NCBI RefSeq assembly: GCF_947493595.1
Contig: NZ_CANLRL010000007.1
Span: 168,473 to 232,472, forward strand
Origin: an uncultured Shimia sp.
Lineage (GTDB): Bacteria; Pseudomonadota; Alphaproteobacteria; Rhodobacterales; Rhodobacteraceae
DNA: 64,000 nucleotides
Direction: 5' to 3'
Shown: positions 1 through 9,694 of the stretch, in pieces
Layout: the number at the start of each line of letters is the position of its first letter
Numbering within the stretch: position 1 is the stretch's first letter
The notes under the pieces: model-generated
What the model was told of the DNA's origin: nothing
Database searches by the model: none
The model's input: only the letters and a program-made list of their open reading frames with translations
Translations under genes and position numbers: made by a program

Positions 1-1
1 A

Positions 2-928
2 CCGTCCGAGACCACGCCAATGTGTGCCTTGAAGGTGGCGGAGATCTTGCATGAGGCCGGTGTGCCAGCGGGTGTGTACAACGTCATTCAAGGCATGGGC
101 GAAGTTGGCGCCGCACTGGTCAATGATCCGCGTGTGGACAAGGTTAGCCTGACCGGATCGGTCCCAACCGGCAAGAAGGTCTATGCAGCGGCGGCCGGCC
201 ACATGAAGCATGTGACCATGGAGCTGGGCGGGAAGTCCCCGTTGATCATCTTCGATGATGCGGATGTTGAAAACGCCGTTGGTGGTGCCATTCTGGGCAA
301 CTTCTACAGTTCCGGTCAGGTGTGTTCCAACGGCACGCGGGTGTTTGTGCAGAAGGGCATCAAGGAGAAGTTCCTGACCCGTCTGGCAGAGCGACTGGGC
401 ACGGCCGTGATTGGCGATCCGTTGGATGAGGCAACCAGCTTTGGACCGATGGTTTCCGAGCGGCAGATGAACATTGTGCTGGGATATATGGCCAAGGGTG
501 TCGACGAGGGCGCGCGGTTGGTGTGCGGTGGCAAGCGTATGGAGCGCGACGGGTTCTTCCTAGAGCCAACGGTCTTTGCCGATGTGACCGATGACATGAC
601 CATTGCGCGCGAAGAGATTTTTGGTCCTGTGATGTCGGTGTTGGACTTTGACACCGAGGAAGAGGTGATCGCGCGGGCCAATGATACCGAATATGGCCTG
701 TCTGCCGGTGTGTTCACGTCTGACCTGTCTCGTGGCCACCGTGTAATCGGGAAGCTGGAAGCGGGCAGTTGTTTCATCAACTCCTACAATGATGCGCCGG
801 TGGAGGCTCCGTTTGGTGGAGTCAAAAACTCCGGCGTGGGGCGTGAAAACTCCAAAGAAGCGATCAACCACTACAGCCAGGTGAAGTCCGTCTATGTGCG
901 CATGGGCGACGTAGAAGCGCCTTACTAA
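2..928 (+). CDS. betB: Betaine-aldehyde dehydrogenase, C-terminal part (5' end outside window)
   Basis: NAD(P)-dependent oxidation of betaine aldehyde to glycine betaine, the second step of choline oxidation. The reading frame is open from base 2, before the track's first Met, and begins inside the protein ([15 protein letters not shown]), so the 5' part lies upstream of the window. The ELGGKSP segment and the catalytic cysteine in SSGQVCSNG are present, followed by the NAD-ALDH C-terminus with [10 protein letters not shown]. The choline dehydrogenase gene follows with a 36-bp gap, the usual bet operon order. Family membership is secure; assignment to BetB rather than another ALDH rests on the betA neighbour. 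Confidence 0.9.
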   Translation, partial: PSETTPMCALKVAEILHEAGVPAGVYNVIQGMGEVGAALVNDPRVDKVSLTGSVPTGKKVYAAAAGHMKHVTMELGGKSPLIIFDDADVENAVGGAILGNFYSSGQVCSNGTRVFVQKGIKEKFLTRLAERLGTAVIGDPLDEATSFGPMVSERQMNIVLGYMAKGVDEGARLVCGGKRMERDGFFLEPTVFADVTDDMTIAREEIFGPVMSVLDFDTEEEVIARANDTEYGLSAGVFTSDLSRGHRVIGKLEAGSCFINSYNDAPVEAPFGGVKNSGVGRENSKEAINHYSQVKSVYVRMGDVEAPY

Positions 929-964
929 TTGCCCGCGATGGCGGCCCTGTCAGGAAAGATCAAG

Positions 965-2620
965 ATGCAGGCAGATTATGTGATTGTTGGCGCGGGCTCT
1001 GCCGGGTGCGCGATGGCGTACCGGCTGAGTGAAGCGGGCAAATCCGTGTTGGTGATTGAACATGGCGGCACCGATGCGGGGCCGTTTATTCAGATGCCGG
1101 CGGCACTGAGCTATCCGATGAACATGAGCCTGTATGACTGGGGCTATAAAACCCTGCCTGAACCGCATTTGGGTGGACGGACGTTGGTCTGTCCGCGTGG
1201 CAAGGTGATTGGTGGGTCGAGTTCGATCAATGGCATGGTTTATGTGCGCGGGCACGCAGGCGACTATGACCACTGGGCTGAGAGCGGCGCGGATGGGTGG
1301 TCTTATGCGGATGTGCTGCCGTATTTCAAACGCATGGAGAATTGGCACGAAAGCGGGCAGGGCGGAGATCCCGATTGGCGCGGCTCTGACGGTCCGTTGC
1401 ATATCAGCCGCGGGCCTCGCAACAACCCGCTGCATGGCGCTTTTGTGGAGGCCGGGCGGCAAGCAGGCTATCCGGTGACCGATGACTACAACGGGCAGCA
1501 GCAAGAGGGCTTTGGCCCGATGGATATGACCGTCTACAAAGGTCAGCGCTGGTCTGCTGCAAATGCCTATCTGAAGCCTGCATTGAAGCGCGAGAACTGT
1601 GACCTGGTGCGGGGGTTGGCGCGCAAAGTGGTTATGGAAAACGGCCGTGCCGTGGGCGTGGAGATCGAGCGTGCCGGGCAGGTTCAGGTGATCCGTGCCA
1701 ATGCTGAAGTGATCTTGTCGGCGTCTTCGTTGAATTCGCCCAAGCTGTTGATGTTGTCGGGTATTGGTCCAGGCGCCCATCTGGCGGAACATGGCATTGA
1801 GGTTGTCGCGGATCGCGCCGGAGTCGGCCAAAACTTGCAGGACCACCTTGAGGTCTACATGCAGATGGCCTGCAAGCAGCCGATTACGCTCTACAAATAC
1901 TGGAACCTGATTGGCAAAGGTCTGATCGGGGCGCAGTGGTTGTTCACCAAAACCGGGCTTGGGGCTTCTAACCAGTTTGAAACCGCTGGGTTTATTCGGT
2001 CGAGGGCTGGGATTTCCTATCCCGATATTCAATATCATTTCCTGCCCATCGCGGTGCGCTATGACGGGCAAGCGGCGGCAGAGGGGCATGGATTTCAGGC
2101 ACATGTCGGGCCGATGCGGTCGCCGTCGCGGGGCGAAGTGACATTGCAGTCGGCTGATCCAAAGGACGCGCCGAACATCTTCTTCAACTACATGTCGACG
2201 GAGCGGGACTGGGAAGACTTCCGCGCCTGTATTCGTCTGACACGGGAGATTTTTGCGCAAGAGGCGATGCAGCCGTTTGTGAAAAGCGAGATCCAGCCGG
2301 GCGCGGATTTGCAGACCGATGACGAGATCGACAGCTTCATTCGCGAGCACGCGGAGAGCGCCTATCACCCCTGTGGCACTTGTAAGATGGGCAGCGTTGA
2401 TGATCCCTCGGCGGTAGTTGACAGTGAATGTCGGGTGATTGGCGTGGATGGCCTGCGCGTGGCGGACAGTTCGATTTTCCCACGCATCACCAACGGCAAT
2501 CTTAATGGGCCGTCGATTATGACCGGCGAGAAGGCCGCAGATCACATCTTGGGGCGGCGAATGCCGTCGTCTAATGCGGCGCCATGGTTTGCGTCTGATT
2601 GGGAAAATACACAGCGCTGA
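965..2620 (+). CDS. betA: Choline dehydrogenase (GMC oxidoreductase)
   Basis: FAD-dependent oxidation of choline to betaine aldehyde, 551 aa, close to the length I recall for BetA. The N-terminus carries the dinucleotide-binding motif [10 protein letters not shown], followed by the GMC signature region [14 protein letters not shown] near residue 95. The C-terminus has [10 protein letters not shown] and the [13 protein letters not shown] block that supplies active-site residues. The ORF track starts at a TTG (929), but ATG 965 is preferred: AGGAAA lies 8 nt upstream and the FAD motif starts a few residues later. It follows betB in an operon; no betI or betC regulator is seen inside the window. 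Confidence 0.92.
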   Translation: MQADYVIVGAGSAGCAMAYRLSEAGKSVLVIEHGGTDAGPFIQMPAALSYPMNMSLYDWGYKTLPEPHLGGRTLVCPRGKVIGGSSSINGMVYVRGHAGDYDHWAESGADGWSYADVLPYFKRMENWHESGQGGDPDWRGSDGPLHISRGPRNNPLHGAFVEAGRQAGYPVTDDYNGQQQEGFGPMDMTVYKGQRWSAANAYLKPALKRENCDLVRGLARKVVMENGRAVGVEIERAGQVQVIRANAEVILSASSLNSPKLLMLSGIGPGAHLAEHGIEVVADRAGVGQNLQDHLEVYMQMACKQPITLYKYWNLIGKGLIGAQWLFTKTGLGASNQFETAGFIRSRAGISYPDIQYHFLPIAVRYDGQAAAEGHGFQAHVGPMRSPSRGEVTLQSADPKDAPNIFFNYMSTERDWEDFRACIRLTREIFAQEAMQPFVKSEIQPGADLQTDDEIDSFIREHAESAYHPCGTCKMGSVDDPSAVVDSECRVIGVDGLRVADSSIFPRITNGNLNGPSIMTGEKAADHILGRRMPSSNAAPWFASDWENTQR

Positions 2621-2713
2621 TGCGTGTTTTTGAATGTGACTTGATCCGCGTCAAAGTGGGGAGGTGTGCTGTTGGAGTAGGGTGTGTACGACCTTAAAAA
2701 CAGGAGCGCAAAC

Positions 2714-2953
2714 ATGGCGAACACCCCACACGAACTGGCCGCAGAATTCCCTGAATTTGTTGAGAAAATGCATGAGCTGAAGGTCAGCGATAAGCACTTC
2801 GCAAAGCTGGCTGAAGAGTACCACGAGTTGAACCGGAAGGTGCATGCCGCAGAGACCAATGTGGCGCCGCGCGAAGAACTGGCGGAAGTGGATCTGCGCA
2901 AGCGCCGCGGGGCGCTGAAGGATGAGATCTACGCCTATCTCAAAGCAAACTGA
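2714..2953 (+). CDS. YdcH-family (DUF465) small protein
   Basis: 79-aa, charged, predicted all-helical protein of the DUF465/YdcH type (pattern FPEFVEKMHELKVSDKHF, then EYHELNRKVHAAE). The molecular role of this family is unknown to me. ATG 2714 is chosen over the track start at 2684 because the family begins with a short segment before the FPEF motif and CAGGAG lies upstream. Its 3' end overlaps the convergent hydrolase gene by 19 bp, so the two transcripts are antisense at their ends. Confidence 0.8.
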   Translation: MANTPHELAAEFPEFVEKMHELKVSDKHFAKLAEEYHELNRKVHAAETNVAPREELAEVDLRKRRGALKDEIYAYLKAN

Positions 2954-3759
2954 TTGATGAAGCTGGTCAGTTTTGGCCAGGTGTCGGTGCGCCACAAGCC
3001 GGTGTGACCTGCGCCGGGAGCCTCGACAAATACTTTTCTATTGGAAGGGGCGGCAGAGAAAATCTGTCGCCCCATCTTTATTGGGATCAGTTCGTCCTCA
3101 GTGCCGTGCAGGATCAGCAAAGGCAAGGTGACGGTCTCGGCGCGAGACAGGCTGTCCCATTGATTTGACAGGTGTTTTGTAAAGTCCCCGTTGCCGGGAT
3201 GGTGGTGCGCGGCCATGGTCTTGAGAGACGTATAAGGCGCTTCCAGCAGGATGGCGTTGGGCGTGATGCCTGCTTCCAAAGCGCCCAGGGTTACGGCGGC
3301 GCCGATGCTTTCGCCATAGACCACTACCGGGGCCTGTAAGGGGCGCACGATGCTGTCGTAGATCTCAACTGTGTCGTTTATGATGGCGGCTTCTTGCGGG
3401 GTGCCTGTGCTGCCGGAATAGCCGCGGTAGGCAGGGGCAACGAGGCCGTAGCCTCGCTGAAGTAGGAGGTCGAAGCGCGAAGCGCGGTTGGCCAAATTGC
3501 CTGCGTTTCCTTGCAGATAGAAGATCACTGGCTCGCCGGGCGCGGGTGGTGCGGTCCAGACAATCAGCTCTTGGCCGTCGTGGTGGAATACCTCTTCGGT
3601 CACGGCTGGCAGGTTGGCATCGGCAGGGGAGACGCGGGTGTCATCCAGCGGGTAGATCACCAACCGTTCCAGCAGGGGCGCAGCGGCCACCAGCATAAAG
3701 GCAAAGACCACGCAAAAGGCGCAGAGCCGGAACAGGAATTGCGCGAGCCTAACCCACAT
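2935..3759 (-). CDS. Alpha/beta hydrolase, membrane-anchored type
   Basis: Serine hydrolase of the alpha/beta fold, about 274 aa. An N-terminal hydrophobic segment (AQFLFRLCAFCVVFAFMLV) suggests a signal anchor, with the catalytic domain outside the cytoplasm. The nucleophile elbow is GESIGA, the acid is likely the Asp in HGTEDELIP, and the His is in GHTGLW. It resembles BEM46/ABHD13-like hydrolases, which have no fixed substrate. Two starts are possible: 3759 overlaps the upstream regulator gene by 11 bp; 3789 would add ten residues. Neither has a strong ribosome-binding site. It probably shares a transcript with the PccR-like regulator. Confidence 0.75.
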   Translation of the reverse strand: MWVRLAQFLFRLCAFCVVFAFMLVAAAPLLERLVIYPLDDTRVSPADANLPAVTEEVFHHDGQELIVWTAPPAPGEPVIFYLQGNAGNLANRASRFDLLLQRGYGLVAPAYRGYSGSTGTPQEAAIINDTVEIYDSIVRPLQAPVVVYGESIGAAVTLGALEAGITPNAILLEAPYTSLKTMAAHHHPGNGDFTKHLSNQWDSLSRAETVTLPLLILHGTEDELIPIKMGRQIFSAAPSNRKVFVEAPGAGHTGLWRTDTWPKLTSFINQFALR

Positions 3760-5149
3760 CGTAGGGCAACACGCCACGGGCGTTTTCATTGATGGTCAGG
3801 CGGCGTTCAAGTGGAGGTACGGAGCGTTGGTGGCAATGGGTGCGTTCACAGATGCGACAGGAAATGCCAATGGGTTCAAAGGCCTGTGGGTTGTCGAGCT
3901 CCATGTGGTCAGCATAGACCAGCGCGTCGGCGTGGCGGATTTCACAGCCCAAAGCGATGGCGTAGCGGCGCACTGGCGCGCCGAAGTGGCCGCCGGATTT
4001 GGAGACATCGCGTGCCAGTGAGATGTAGCGCACGCCGTCCGGGGTTTCGGCCAATTGGCGTAGGAAACGGCCCGGCGTTTCAAAGGCGCGGTGTACGTTC
4101 CAGAGGGGGCAGGCGCCGCCGAAACGGGCGAATTGTAGGCGGGTTGCAGAGTGGCGTTTGGTGATGGTGCCAGCCTGATCAACGCGGACAAAGAAGAAGG
4201 GAATACCTTTGTTTCCAGGGCGTTGTAGGGTTGAGAGACGGTGTGCGACTTGCTCAATGGAGGCGCCAAACCGGTTGGAAAGCAGTTCCAGATCGTGGCG
4301 GGTTTCGCGGGCGGTTTGCAGGAAGGTGCCGTAAGGCATGAGGGCCGCACCGGCGAAGTAGTTGGCGAGGCCAATTTTGGCGATGGAGCGCGCGGCGTCA
4401 GATTGGAAGCGGGCGAAGTCCAGTGTGGCCTCTAGGAGTTGTCCGTTTTGCAGAAGGGCAACTTGTAGAAGGAGTTGAAATGTTTGGGTTTCTGGTTGGG
4501 CGTAGCGGGAGATTTGCAGGCGCTGGTGCTCGGCATCGTAGTGGCGCAGCTGGTCGATGTCGGTGAAGGCGACCGTGATGCCTGTTTCTTTCAGGGTTGA
4601 GAGAGCTGCGGCGCGGATTCCACCGTGCTCTACTGCACCTTGGGCGAAGCGTTCTGCTGCGTGGTCGACGGCGTCTATGTAGTTGTCACAATAGTGAAAA
4701 AAATCGCGGACCTCGTCCCAGGGGCTGGCCTGCATTTGCACATCCTGGCGACCCAGGGCCTCGTCCAGCGAGGCGAGGCGTTCATGGGTTTGGCGGTAGG
4801 CGCGGTGCAGTTCCAGAAAGGCGCGCGCAAGGGCGGGCGCATTGGAGGCTGTAAGGCGCAAGTCTGCCAGTGGCGCAGAGGTTTCAGCCAGCACGGGATC
4901 GGCCAAGGCTTCGCGCATGTCAGAGACCAGGCGTTCGCTGTCGCCGGTGCTTAATTCCGTGACATCTAATCCAAATTCCTGCGCGAGTGCCAGAACAACT
5001 GTGGTGGAAACCGGGCGGTTGTTGTTCTCCATCTGGTTCAAATAAGGCAGGGAGACGCCAAGTTTCTGGGCAAAATCCTTTTGCGTCAGCGAGAGCCGCG
5101 TGCGGATTTCACGTAGTTTGGCGCCTGCGTAAAGCTTTTGCGTGGGCAT
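3749..5149 (-). CDS. pccR: Short-chain fatty acyl-CoA regulator (ScfR family, PccR-like)
   Basis: Transcription regulator, 466 aa. An XRE-type helix-turn-helix spans about residues 10-65 (LSLTQKDFAQKLGVSLPYLN). A middle region of the IrrE/DUF955-like kind follows, and the C-terminal domain has clustered cysteines (CRICERTHCHQR). I recall PccR of Rhodobacter sphaeroides as an ScfR protein that senses propionyl-CoA and controls pccB; the nearby pccB here fits. The track's start at 5323 is too early. ATG 5149 has GGGAGGA upstream and puts the HTH at the N-terminus. TTTGCAAA-like sites lie in its own promoter, suggesting autoregulation. Confidence 0.85.
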   Translation of the reverse strand: MPTQKLYAGAKLREIRTRLSLTQKDFAQKLGVSLPYLNQMENNNRPVSTTVVLALAQEFGLDVTELSTGDSERLVSDMREALADPVLAETSAPLADLRLTASNAPALARAFLELHRAYRQTHERLASLDEALGRQDVQMQASPWDEVRDFFHYCDNYIDAVDHAAERFAQGAVEHGGIRAAALSTLKETGITVAFTDIDQLRHYDAEHQRLQISRYAQPETQTFQLLLQVALLQNGQLLEATLDFARFQSDAARSIAKIGLANYFAGAALMPYGTFLQTARETRHDLELLSNRFGASIEQVAHRLSTLQRPGNKGIPFFFVRVDQAGTITKRHSATRLQFARFGGACPLWNVHRAFETPGRFLRQLAETPDGVRYISLARDVSKSGGHFGAPVRRYAIALGCEIRHADALVYADHMELDNPQAFEPIGISCRICERTHCHQRSVPPLERRLTINENARGVLPYDVG

Positions 5150-5164
5150 GGAATCCTCCCGGCT

Positions 5165-5200
5165 TGCATAGCTGCAAAGATAGCTTTGCAAAGTTGCTTG
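5165..5200. promoter_or_regulatory. Putative PccR operator upstream of pccR
   Basis: Just upstream of the regulator's ribosome-binding site are CTGCAAAG and the palindrome CTTTGCAAAG, with further TTGC words on each side. The same TTTGCA core is repeated upstream of pccB. Autoregulation is inferred; no binding data. Confidence 0.55.
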
Positions 5201-5345
5201 CGCCAGAGGGCAAATCGGGCTGCGGCGATTGGTCGTTAACCAGTGAGATTTGTGGCGATTTTCACGTCGGTAACACGTCTGTATCGCGGCTGTTTTGCGG
5301 AGGTGGGGTTTGGTGTCGCGCAAAGGTTAATTGCGCGACACGCGA

Positions 5346-6560
5346 TCAGACGCCGATGTATTTTTCACGGCGGACCACCGTAATGATGGAGGCCACGCCC
5401 AGTGCCGAGGTTGCCAGCATCAGCCACAGCAGGGGGAAGGCGCCGGTTTCGGGTGTGAGCAAAGCGCCCGCAAGAGCGGACAGGGCAGCGCCGCCGCCAA
5501 TCATAATGGCGCCTGCGAGGCCGGAGGCGGTGCCCGCGAGGTGGGGGCGAACCGACAGGGCGCCTGCTGTGGCGTTGGGGATGGCGAGGCCGTTGCCGAT
5601 GCCAACAAAGGTCATAAAGCCAAAAAAGATTTCAGCGGAGCCAAAGCCTGCGGCAAAGATCGACAGGGAGGCCGCGACACCGAGCCCGCAAATCAGACAG
5701 CCCATGGTGACCATGCGGTTGATGCCGACGCGGGCAGAGTAGCGGCCGGAGAGGAAATTACCGATGAAGTAGCCAACAGCAGGGGCGCCGAAGTAGATGC
5801 CCATTTGCGCCGCGCTCATGCCGAAGAGTTCGGTGGCCACAAAAGGCGCGCCGCCGAGATAGGCAAAGAAGGCACCGGAGGTGAAGCAATTGGCCAGGGA
5901 ATAGCCCCAAAAGCGGGGGCTGGTCAGAAGCTCGGGGTATTCGCGGAATTGTTGACCAAGTGTCAGACCGCTACTGGATTTGGTTTCACCCAGATCGCGG
6001 TAGGTCAGCCAGAAGATGGCAACGCCAGTGGCAAACAGCAGCCAAAAGCTGGCCTGCCAACCAAAGGCGCTGTCCAATAGGCCGCCAAGGGCAGGGCCAA
6101 GCATCGGCACCACGGTCATGCCCATGGTGACGTAGCCAATCATCGAAGCGGCCTCATCTGCCGACACCATGTCGCGCACCACGGCGCGGGACAGGACCAT
6201 GGCCACAACCACGGCGGCTTGCAGCATGCGGAAGGTCAGAAAGATCGCAGCGTTGGGCGCGTAGATGCAGCCAATGGTGGCGGCAAGGAAGATTGCGAGG
6301 CCTGCGAGGATCACCGGACGGCGGCCCAGTTTGTCGCTGATTGGGCCAACGACAATTTGCAGCACCGCGTTGACGCCCAGGTAGACCGCAATGGAGAGTT
6401 GCATCACGCCATAGTCGGTGTCGAAGTACTCCGTCATCGAGGGCAGGCTGGGCAAGAAGATGTTCATGCACAACGCAGAAACCCCGGCCAGCAGGATCAA
6501 CGTGAAGATGTTTGGCGGTGTGGTTCGGTCTAGAAATTGACCACGGGCTAAGCTGCTCAT
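5346..6560 (-). CDS. MFS multidrug exporter, Bcr/CflA type
   Basis: 404-aa proton-driven efflux permease with about twelve membrane segments. The first loop contains GPISDKLGRRPVILAG, the MFS signature between helices 2 and 3, and the N-terminus (MNIFLPSLPSM) is typical of Bcr/CflA drug exporters. Substrate is unknown. It runs away from pccB, sharing a 218-bp divergent promoter region, and lies upstream of pccR in the same direction with a 196-bp gap that holds a separate putative promoter for pccR. Confidence 0.85.
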   Translation of the reverse strand: MSSLARGQFLDRTTPPNIFTLILLAGVSALCMNIFLPSLPSMTEYFDTDYGVMQLSIAVYLGVNAVLQIVVGPISDKLGRRPVILAGLAIFLAATIGCIYAPNAAIFLTFRMLQAAVVVAMVLSRAVVRDMVSADEAASMIGYVTMGMTVVPMLGPALGGLLDSAFGWQASFWLLFATGVAIFWLTYRDLGETKSSSGLTLGQQFREYPELLTSPRFWGYSLANCFTSGAFFAYLGGAPFVATELFGMSAAQMGIYFGAPAVGYFIGNFLSGRYSARVGINRMVTMGCLICGLGVAASLSIFAAGFGSAEIFFGFMTFVGIGNGLAIPNATAGALSVRPHLAGTASGLAGAIMIGGGAALSALAGALLTPETGAFPLLWLMLATSALGVASIITVVRREKYIGV

Positions 6561-6620
6561 GCCCTAAGAGGTAGGAGTGCAGTGGGGGAATGTCCATGTG
6601 TAAATTTCATTTGTGAAGTA

Positions 6621-6674
6621 TTTGCACATTTGCAATTCGCACCGCATTGGTTTTCTGTGGTTTGCAAATTTGCG
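6621..6674. promoter_or_regulatory. Tandem TTTGCA repeats upstream of pccB (putative PccR operator)
   Basis: Two paired sites lie 40 bp apart: TTTGCA/TTTGCAA at 6621-6635 and TTTGCAAA/TTTGCG at 6661-6674. Within each pair the TTTGC words start 8 bp apart. A related TTTTGCGG follows near 6684. The position between pccB and the exporter gene, and the same core in front of pccR, make these the likely PccR sites. I recall a TTTGCAAA-type motif reported for PccR. Confidence 0.65.
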
Positions 6675-6778
6675 GGAAAATTCTTTTGCGGGTGCAGCAA
6701 TACGCGTATGCTCTCTCGCAAAGCTTTTGGGGGCAGTGTGTTTTGCGCCTGCCCAAACCGACGAATGAGGGCCCCGCC

Positions 6779-8311
6779 ATGAAAGACATTCTGCAACAGT
6801 TGGAAGAGCGCCGTGAAGTTGCCCGTTTGGGTGGTGGACAGCGCCGCATCGACAGTCAGCACGCCAAAGGCAAGCTGACCGCGCGTGAGCGGATTGAGCT
6901 GCTGCTGGACGAAGGCAGCTTTGAAGAGTTTGACATGTTCAAAACCCATCGCTGCACCGAGTTTGGCATGGAAGAGCAGAAGCCGGCAGGCGACGGTGTG
7001 ATCACCGGTTGGGGCACAATCAATGGCCGTATGGTCTATGTGTTCTCTCAGGACTTTACCGTGTTTGGCGGCTCTTTGTCAGAAACGCACGCGCAGAAGA
7101 TTTGCAAGATTCAAGACATGGCGGTGCAAAACGGTGCGCCGATCATTGGCCTGAACGATTCCGGTGGCGCGCGCATTCAGGAAGGTGTCGACTCGCTTGC
7201 GGGCTATGCCGAAGTGTTCCAGCGTAACATCATGGCGTCCGGCGTGGTGCCGCAGATTTCCGTGATTATGGGGCCATGTGCCGGTGGTGCGGTGTATTCG
7301 CCAGCGATGACCGACTTCATCTTTATGGTGAAAGACACTTCTTATATGTTTGTGACCGGTCCGGATGTTGTGAAGACCGTGACCAATGAGGTTGTGACCG
7401 CCGAAGAGCTTGGCGGGGCGTCGACCCACACCAAGAAGTCTTCGGTGGCGGATGGCGCGTTTGAGAACGACGTTGAGGCGCTGACCGAAGTGCGCCGTCT
7501 GGTGGACTTCCTGCCGCTCAATAACCGCGAGAAACCTCCGGTGCGTCCGTTCTTTGATGAGCCGGGGCGGGTGGAGACCTCTCTGGACACATTGGTGCCA
7601 GAAAACGCCAACACGCCGTATGACATGAAAGAGCTGATCGCCAAAGTGGCGGACGAAGGCGATTTCTACGAAATTCAAGAAGACTACGCCAAGAACATCC
7701 TGACCGGCTTTATCCGTCTGGAGGGGCAGACCGTGGGTGTGGTGGCAAACCAACCGATGGTGTTGGCGGGCTGTCTGGACATCGACAGCTCCCGCAAGGC
7801 GGCGCGGTTTGTGCGCTTCTGTGACTGCTTTGAAATTCCAATCCTGACGCTGGTTGACGTGCCGGGCTTCCTGCCGGGCACCAGCCAGGAATATGGCGGC
7901 GTGATCAAACACGGCGCGAAGTTGCTGTTTGCCTATGGCGAAGCCACGGTGCCGAAAGTGACCGTGATCACGCGGAAAGCCTATGGTGGCGCTTATGACG
8001 TGATGGCGTCCAAGCACCTGCGCGGTGATTTTAACTACGCCTGGCCGACGGCGGAGATCGCGGTGATGGGGGCCAAAGGTGCAACCGAGATTATCCACCG
8101 GGCAGACCTTGGCGATGCCGAGAAGATTGCCGCGCATACGCAGGATTACGAAGACCGGTTTGCGACGCCGTTTGTGGCCGCAGAGCGTGGCTTTATTGAT
8201 GAGGTGATTCAGCCAAAATCCACCCGCAAACGGGTGAGCCGGGCGTTTGCGAGCCTGCGCAACAAAAAGCTCGAGAACCCGTGGAAAAAGCACGACAACA
8301 TCCCGCTGTAA
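6779..8311 (+). CDS. pccB: Propionyl-CoA carboxylase beta subunit (carboxyltransferase)
   Basis: Transfers the carboxyl group from biotin to propionyl-CoA, giving methylmalonyl-CoA; 510 aa, the usual length. Crotonase-like carboxyltransferase halves are visible. The oxyanion-type glycine motifs are GGARIQEG with [11 protein letters not shown] in the N half and [10 protein letters not shown] in the C half. ATG 6779 starts [12 protein letters not shown], typical of the family, with GAGG upstream. The track's longer ORF (6647) runs through the promoter. Partner PccA is 3.3 kb downstream, separated by seven small genes. Regulation by the PccR-like protein is likely from the sites upstream. Confidence 0.95.
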   Translation: MKDILQQLEERREVARLGGGQRRIDSQHAKGKLTARERIELLLDEGSFEEFDMFKTHRCTEFGMEEQKPAGDGVITGWGTINGRMVYVFSQDFTVFGGSLSETHAQKICKIQDMAVQNGAPIIGLNDSGGARIQEGVDSLAGYAEVFQRNIMASGVVPQISVIMGPCAGGAVYSPAMTDFIFMVKDTSYMFVTGPDVVKTVTNEVVTAEELGGASTHTKKSSVADGAFENDVEALTEVRRLVDFLPLNNREKPPVRPFFDEPGRVETSLDTLVPENANTPYDMKELIAKVADEGDFYEIQEDYAKNILTGFIRLEGQTVGVVANQPMVLAGCLDIDSSRKAARFVRFCDCFEIPILTLVDVPGFLPGTSQEYGGVIKHGAKLLFAYGEATVPKVTVITRKAYGGAYDVMASKHLRGDFNYAWPTAEIAVMGAKGATEIIHRADLGDAEKIAAHTQDYEDRFATPFVAAERGFIDEVIQPKSTRKRVSRAFASLRNKKLENPWKKHDNIPL

Positions 8312-8360
8312 TGACCTATAGGTGGTTTCACTACCAATCCACCACAAGGAAGAATTGAAT

Positions 8361-8786
8361 ATGCGTACCCTAACATTTGCCTCCTGCATTTTGCTTGCGT
8401 TGCCTTTGGCAGCGCAGGCGCAGAGTTGTCGTGGCGTCCAGTCGCTTGATCTGGGCAATGGCACGAAGGCTTGTGTTGTCAAGATCGAGGAAGGCGCGAT
8501 CACGACGACAAAAACGCGGGACGACTATGCCAGTGAGCAAAAACACACGCGGGCGCAGCCGATGGTTGGCGCGACAATGACCGGACCAGTGCCGGCCAAG
8601 CGAGCCACGGTCAAAAAACAGATGCTGGCGATGTGCAAGGCGACGCAAGCTAAGGTCTCTGAGCAATTTGCCGGCCGGAAATACAATCGTGTCATCTTGA
8701 TCCAGGATTGGACCAAGGCCGGGGGCAAGGTTCAGGCTGGCTTCTCCTCTGACACCTGCAAAGGGTTTCGGTTCTTTGCCGGTTAA
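8361..8786 (+). CDS. Secreted protein of unknown function
   Basis: 141 aa with a clear signal peptide (LTFASCILLALPLAAQAQ, cleavage likely after AQA). The mature part has four cysteines that could form two disulfides in the periplasm. I do not recognise a domain. ATG 8361 is preceded by AAGGAAG and follows pccB by 49 bp, so it is probably cotranscribed with pccB. A weak hairpin with a T run follows the stop codon. Confidence 0.7.
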   Translation: MRTLTFASCILLALPLAAQAQSCRGVQSLDLGNGTKACVVKIEEGAITTTKTRDDYASEQKHTRAQPMVGATMTGPVPAKRATVKKQMLAMCKATQAKVSEQFAGRKYNRVILIQDWTKAGGKVQAGFSSDTCKGFRFFAG

Positions 8787-8808
8787 AGCGACATATCACG
8801 TTGCTTTT
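8785..8808 (+). terminator. Possible weak terminator after the secreted protein gene
   Basis: AAAGCGAC and GTTGCTTT can pair over 8 bp (one G-U) around a 7-nt loop, followed by a short T run. It overlaps the stop codon. It could reduce transcription into the downstream small genes. Confidence 0.4.
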
Positions 8809-8873
8809 GGGTTCGCTGCAGATGTGGCGGACCTGGTACGGTGCGGCCGAGTTCCCAGCGGACGTTGGGCCAC

Positions 8874-9344
8874 ATGACCCGCGCTGGCCCGAATATCGCG
8901 GTTTACCCGCCCGCCGTTTCGGTGATCGCCCCCGTGGTGGCAGTTGCGTTGGAGTGGCTGGTGCCGTTGGCGGTGTTGCCTGCGGCGGGTCGTTTGCTAC
9001 TTGCGGTTCCAGGCGCCGCGTTGCTGGGCGCCGCCGGATGGCTGGCTATGTCCGGCACGCGGGCCTTTGAAAAGGCAGGGACCAATGTTGATCCCAAGCA
9101 GCCTACTCTGAAGCTGGTGCGCAGTGGACCGTACCGGTTTACGCGCAATCCGATGTATCTGGGCATGGTTGTGTTGCAACTTGGGCTGGCACTGACGTTT
9201 TCGCTGGATTGGGCTGTTTTGGGCGCGGCTGTGGTTTTTATGCTGTTGCACTTTGGCGTTGTGTTGCCGGAGGAGATCTATCTGACGGACCTCTTTGGCG
9301 CAGAGTACCAGACGTTTCTTACGCAAACCCGGAGGTGGCTATGA
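8874..9344 (+). CDS. Isoprenylcysteine carboxyl methyltransferase-like membrane protein
   Basis: 156-aa membrane protein with three to four hydrophobic segments. GPYRFTRNPMYLGM in the middle and an FGAEYQTF segment near the C-terminus match the ICMT/PEMT-like membrane methyltransferase pattern (SAM-binding RNPMY region). Bacterial members have mostly unknown substrates, so no reaction is claimed. Two starts are possible (GTG 8841, ATG 8874), neither with a strong ribosome site; the ATG is preferred. Its stop overlaps the next start (ATGA). Confidence 0.75.
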   Translation: MTRAGPNIAVYPPAVSVIAPVVAVALEWLVPLAVLPAAGRLLLAVPGAALLGAAGWLAMSGTRAFEKAGTNVDPKQPTLKLVRSGPYRFTRNPMYLGMVVLQLGLALTFSLDWAVLGAAVVFMLLHFGVVLPEEIYLTDLFGAEYQTFLTQTRRWL

Positions 9345-9694
9345 GCCGGAGCCGCTGGCATATCCAACGTGAGGGCGATGCGCTGACCATGAGTCGTCGC
9401 TTGCCGGTGCGCTGGGACGTGGTGGCAGAAACGTCGCTGCCGGATGCGGGCTTGCTGCGCACGGCGCAGCAGGTGCGCCAGGATATGTGGCGCGCGTTGC
9501 AGGATCTGCGCGGCTTTGCCCCAACCGTTGAGGTGCGGCGGGAGGCTGGACAGCTTTATGTGAAAGCGGGCGGCGCGGTGGAGGGTGCTGTCGCCAAAAC
9601 CCATGCGCAGGCCATCATTGCAGAGATTTTGGACTGTCCAGAGCGGCGCGCGCGTTGGCGTCAATTTGCGCAGCACCGGGGGGCGTCGTCATGA
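9341..9694 (+). CDS. Conserved-type hypothetical protein (117 aa)
   Basis: Not recognised. It is arginine-rich, with no signal peptide or membrane segment; a beta-rich middle region (VEVRREAGQLYVKAGG) is followed by a helical C-terminus. The start overlaps the previous stop (ATGA) and GGAGG lies 9 nt upstream, and the stop overlaps the next gene in the same way. This tight coupling argues that it is real and translated with its neighbours. The longer ORF in the track (9209) reads through the preceding gene and is not used. Confidence 0.7.
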   Translation: MSRSRWHIQREGDALTMSRRLPVRWDVVAETSLPDAGLLRTAQQVRQDMWRALQDLRGFAPTVEVRREAGQLYVKAGGAVEGAVAKTHAQAIIAEILDCPERRARWRQFAQHRGASS

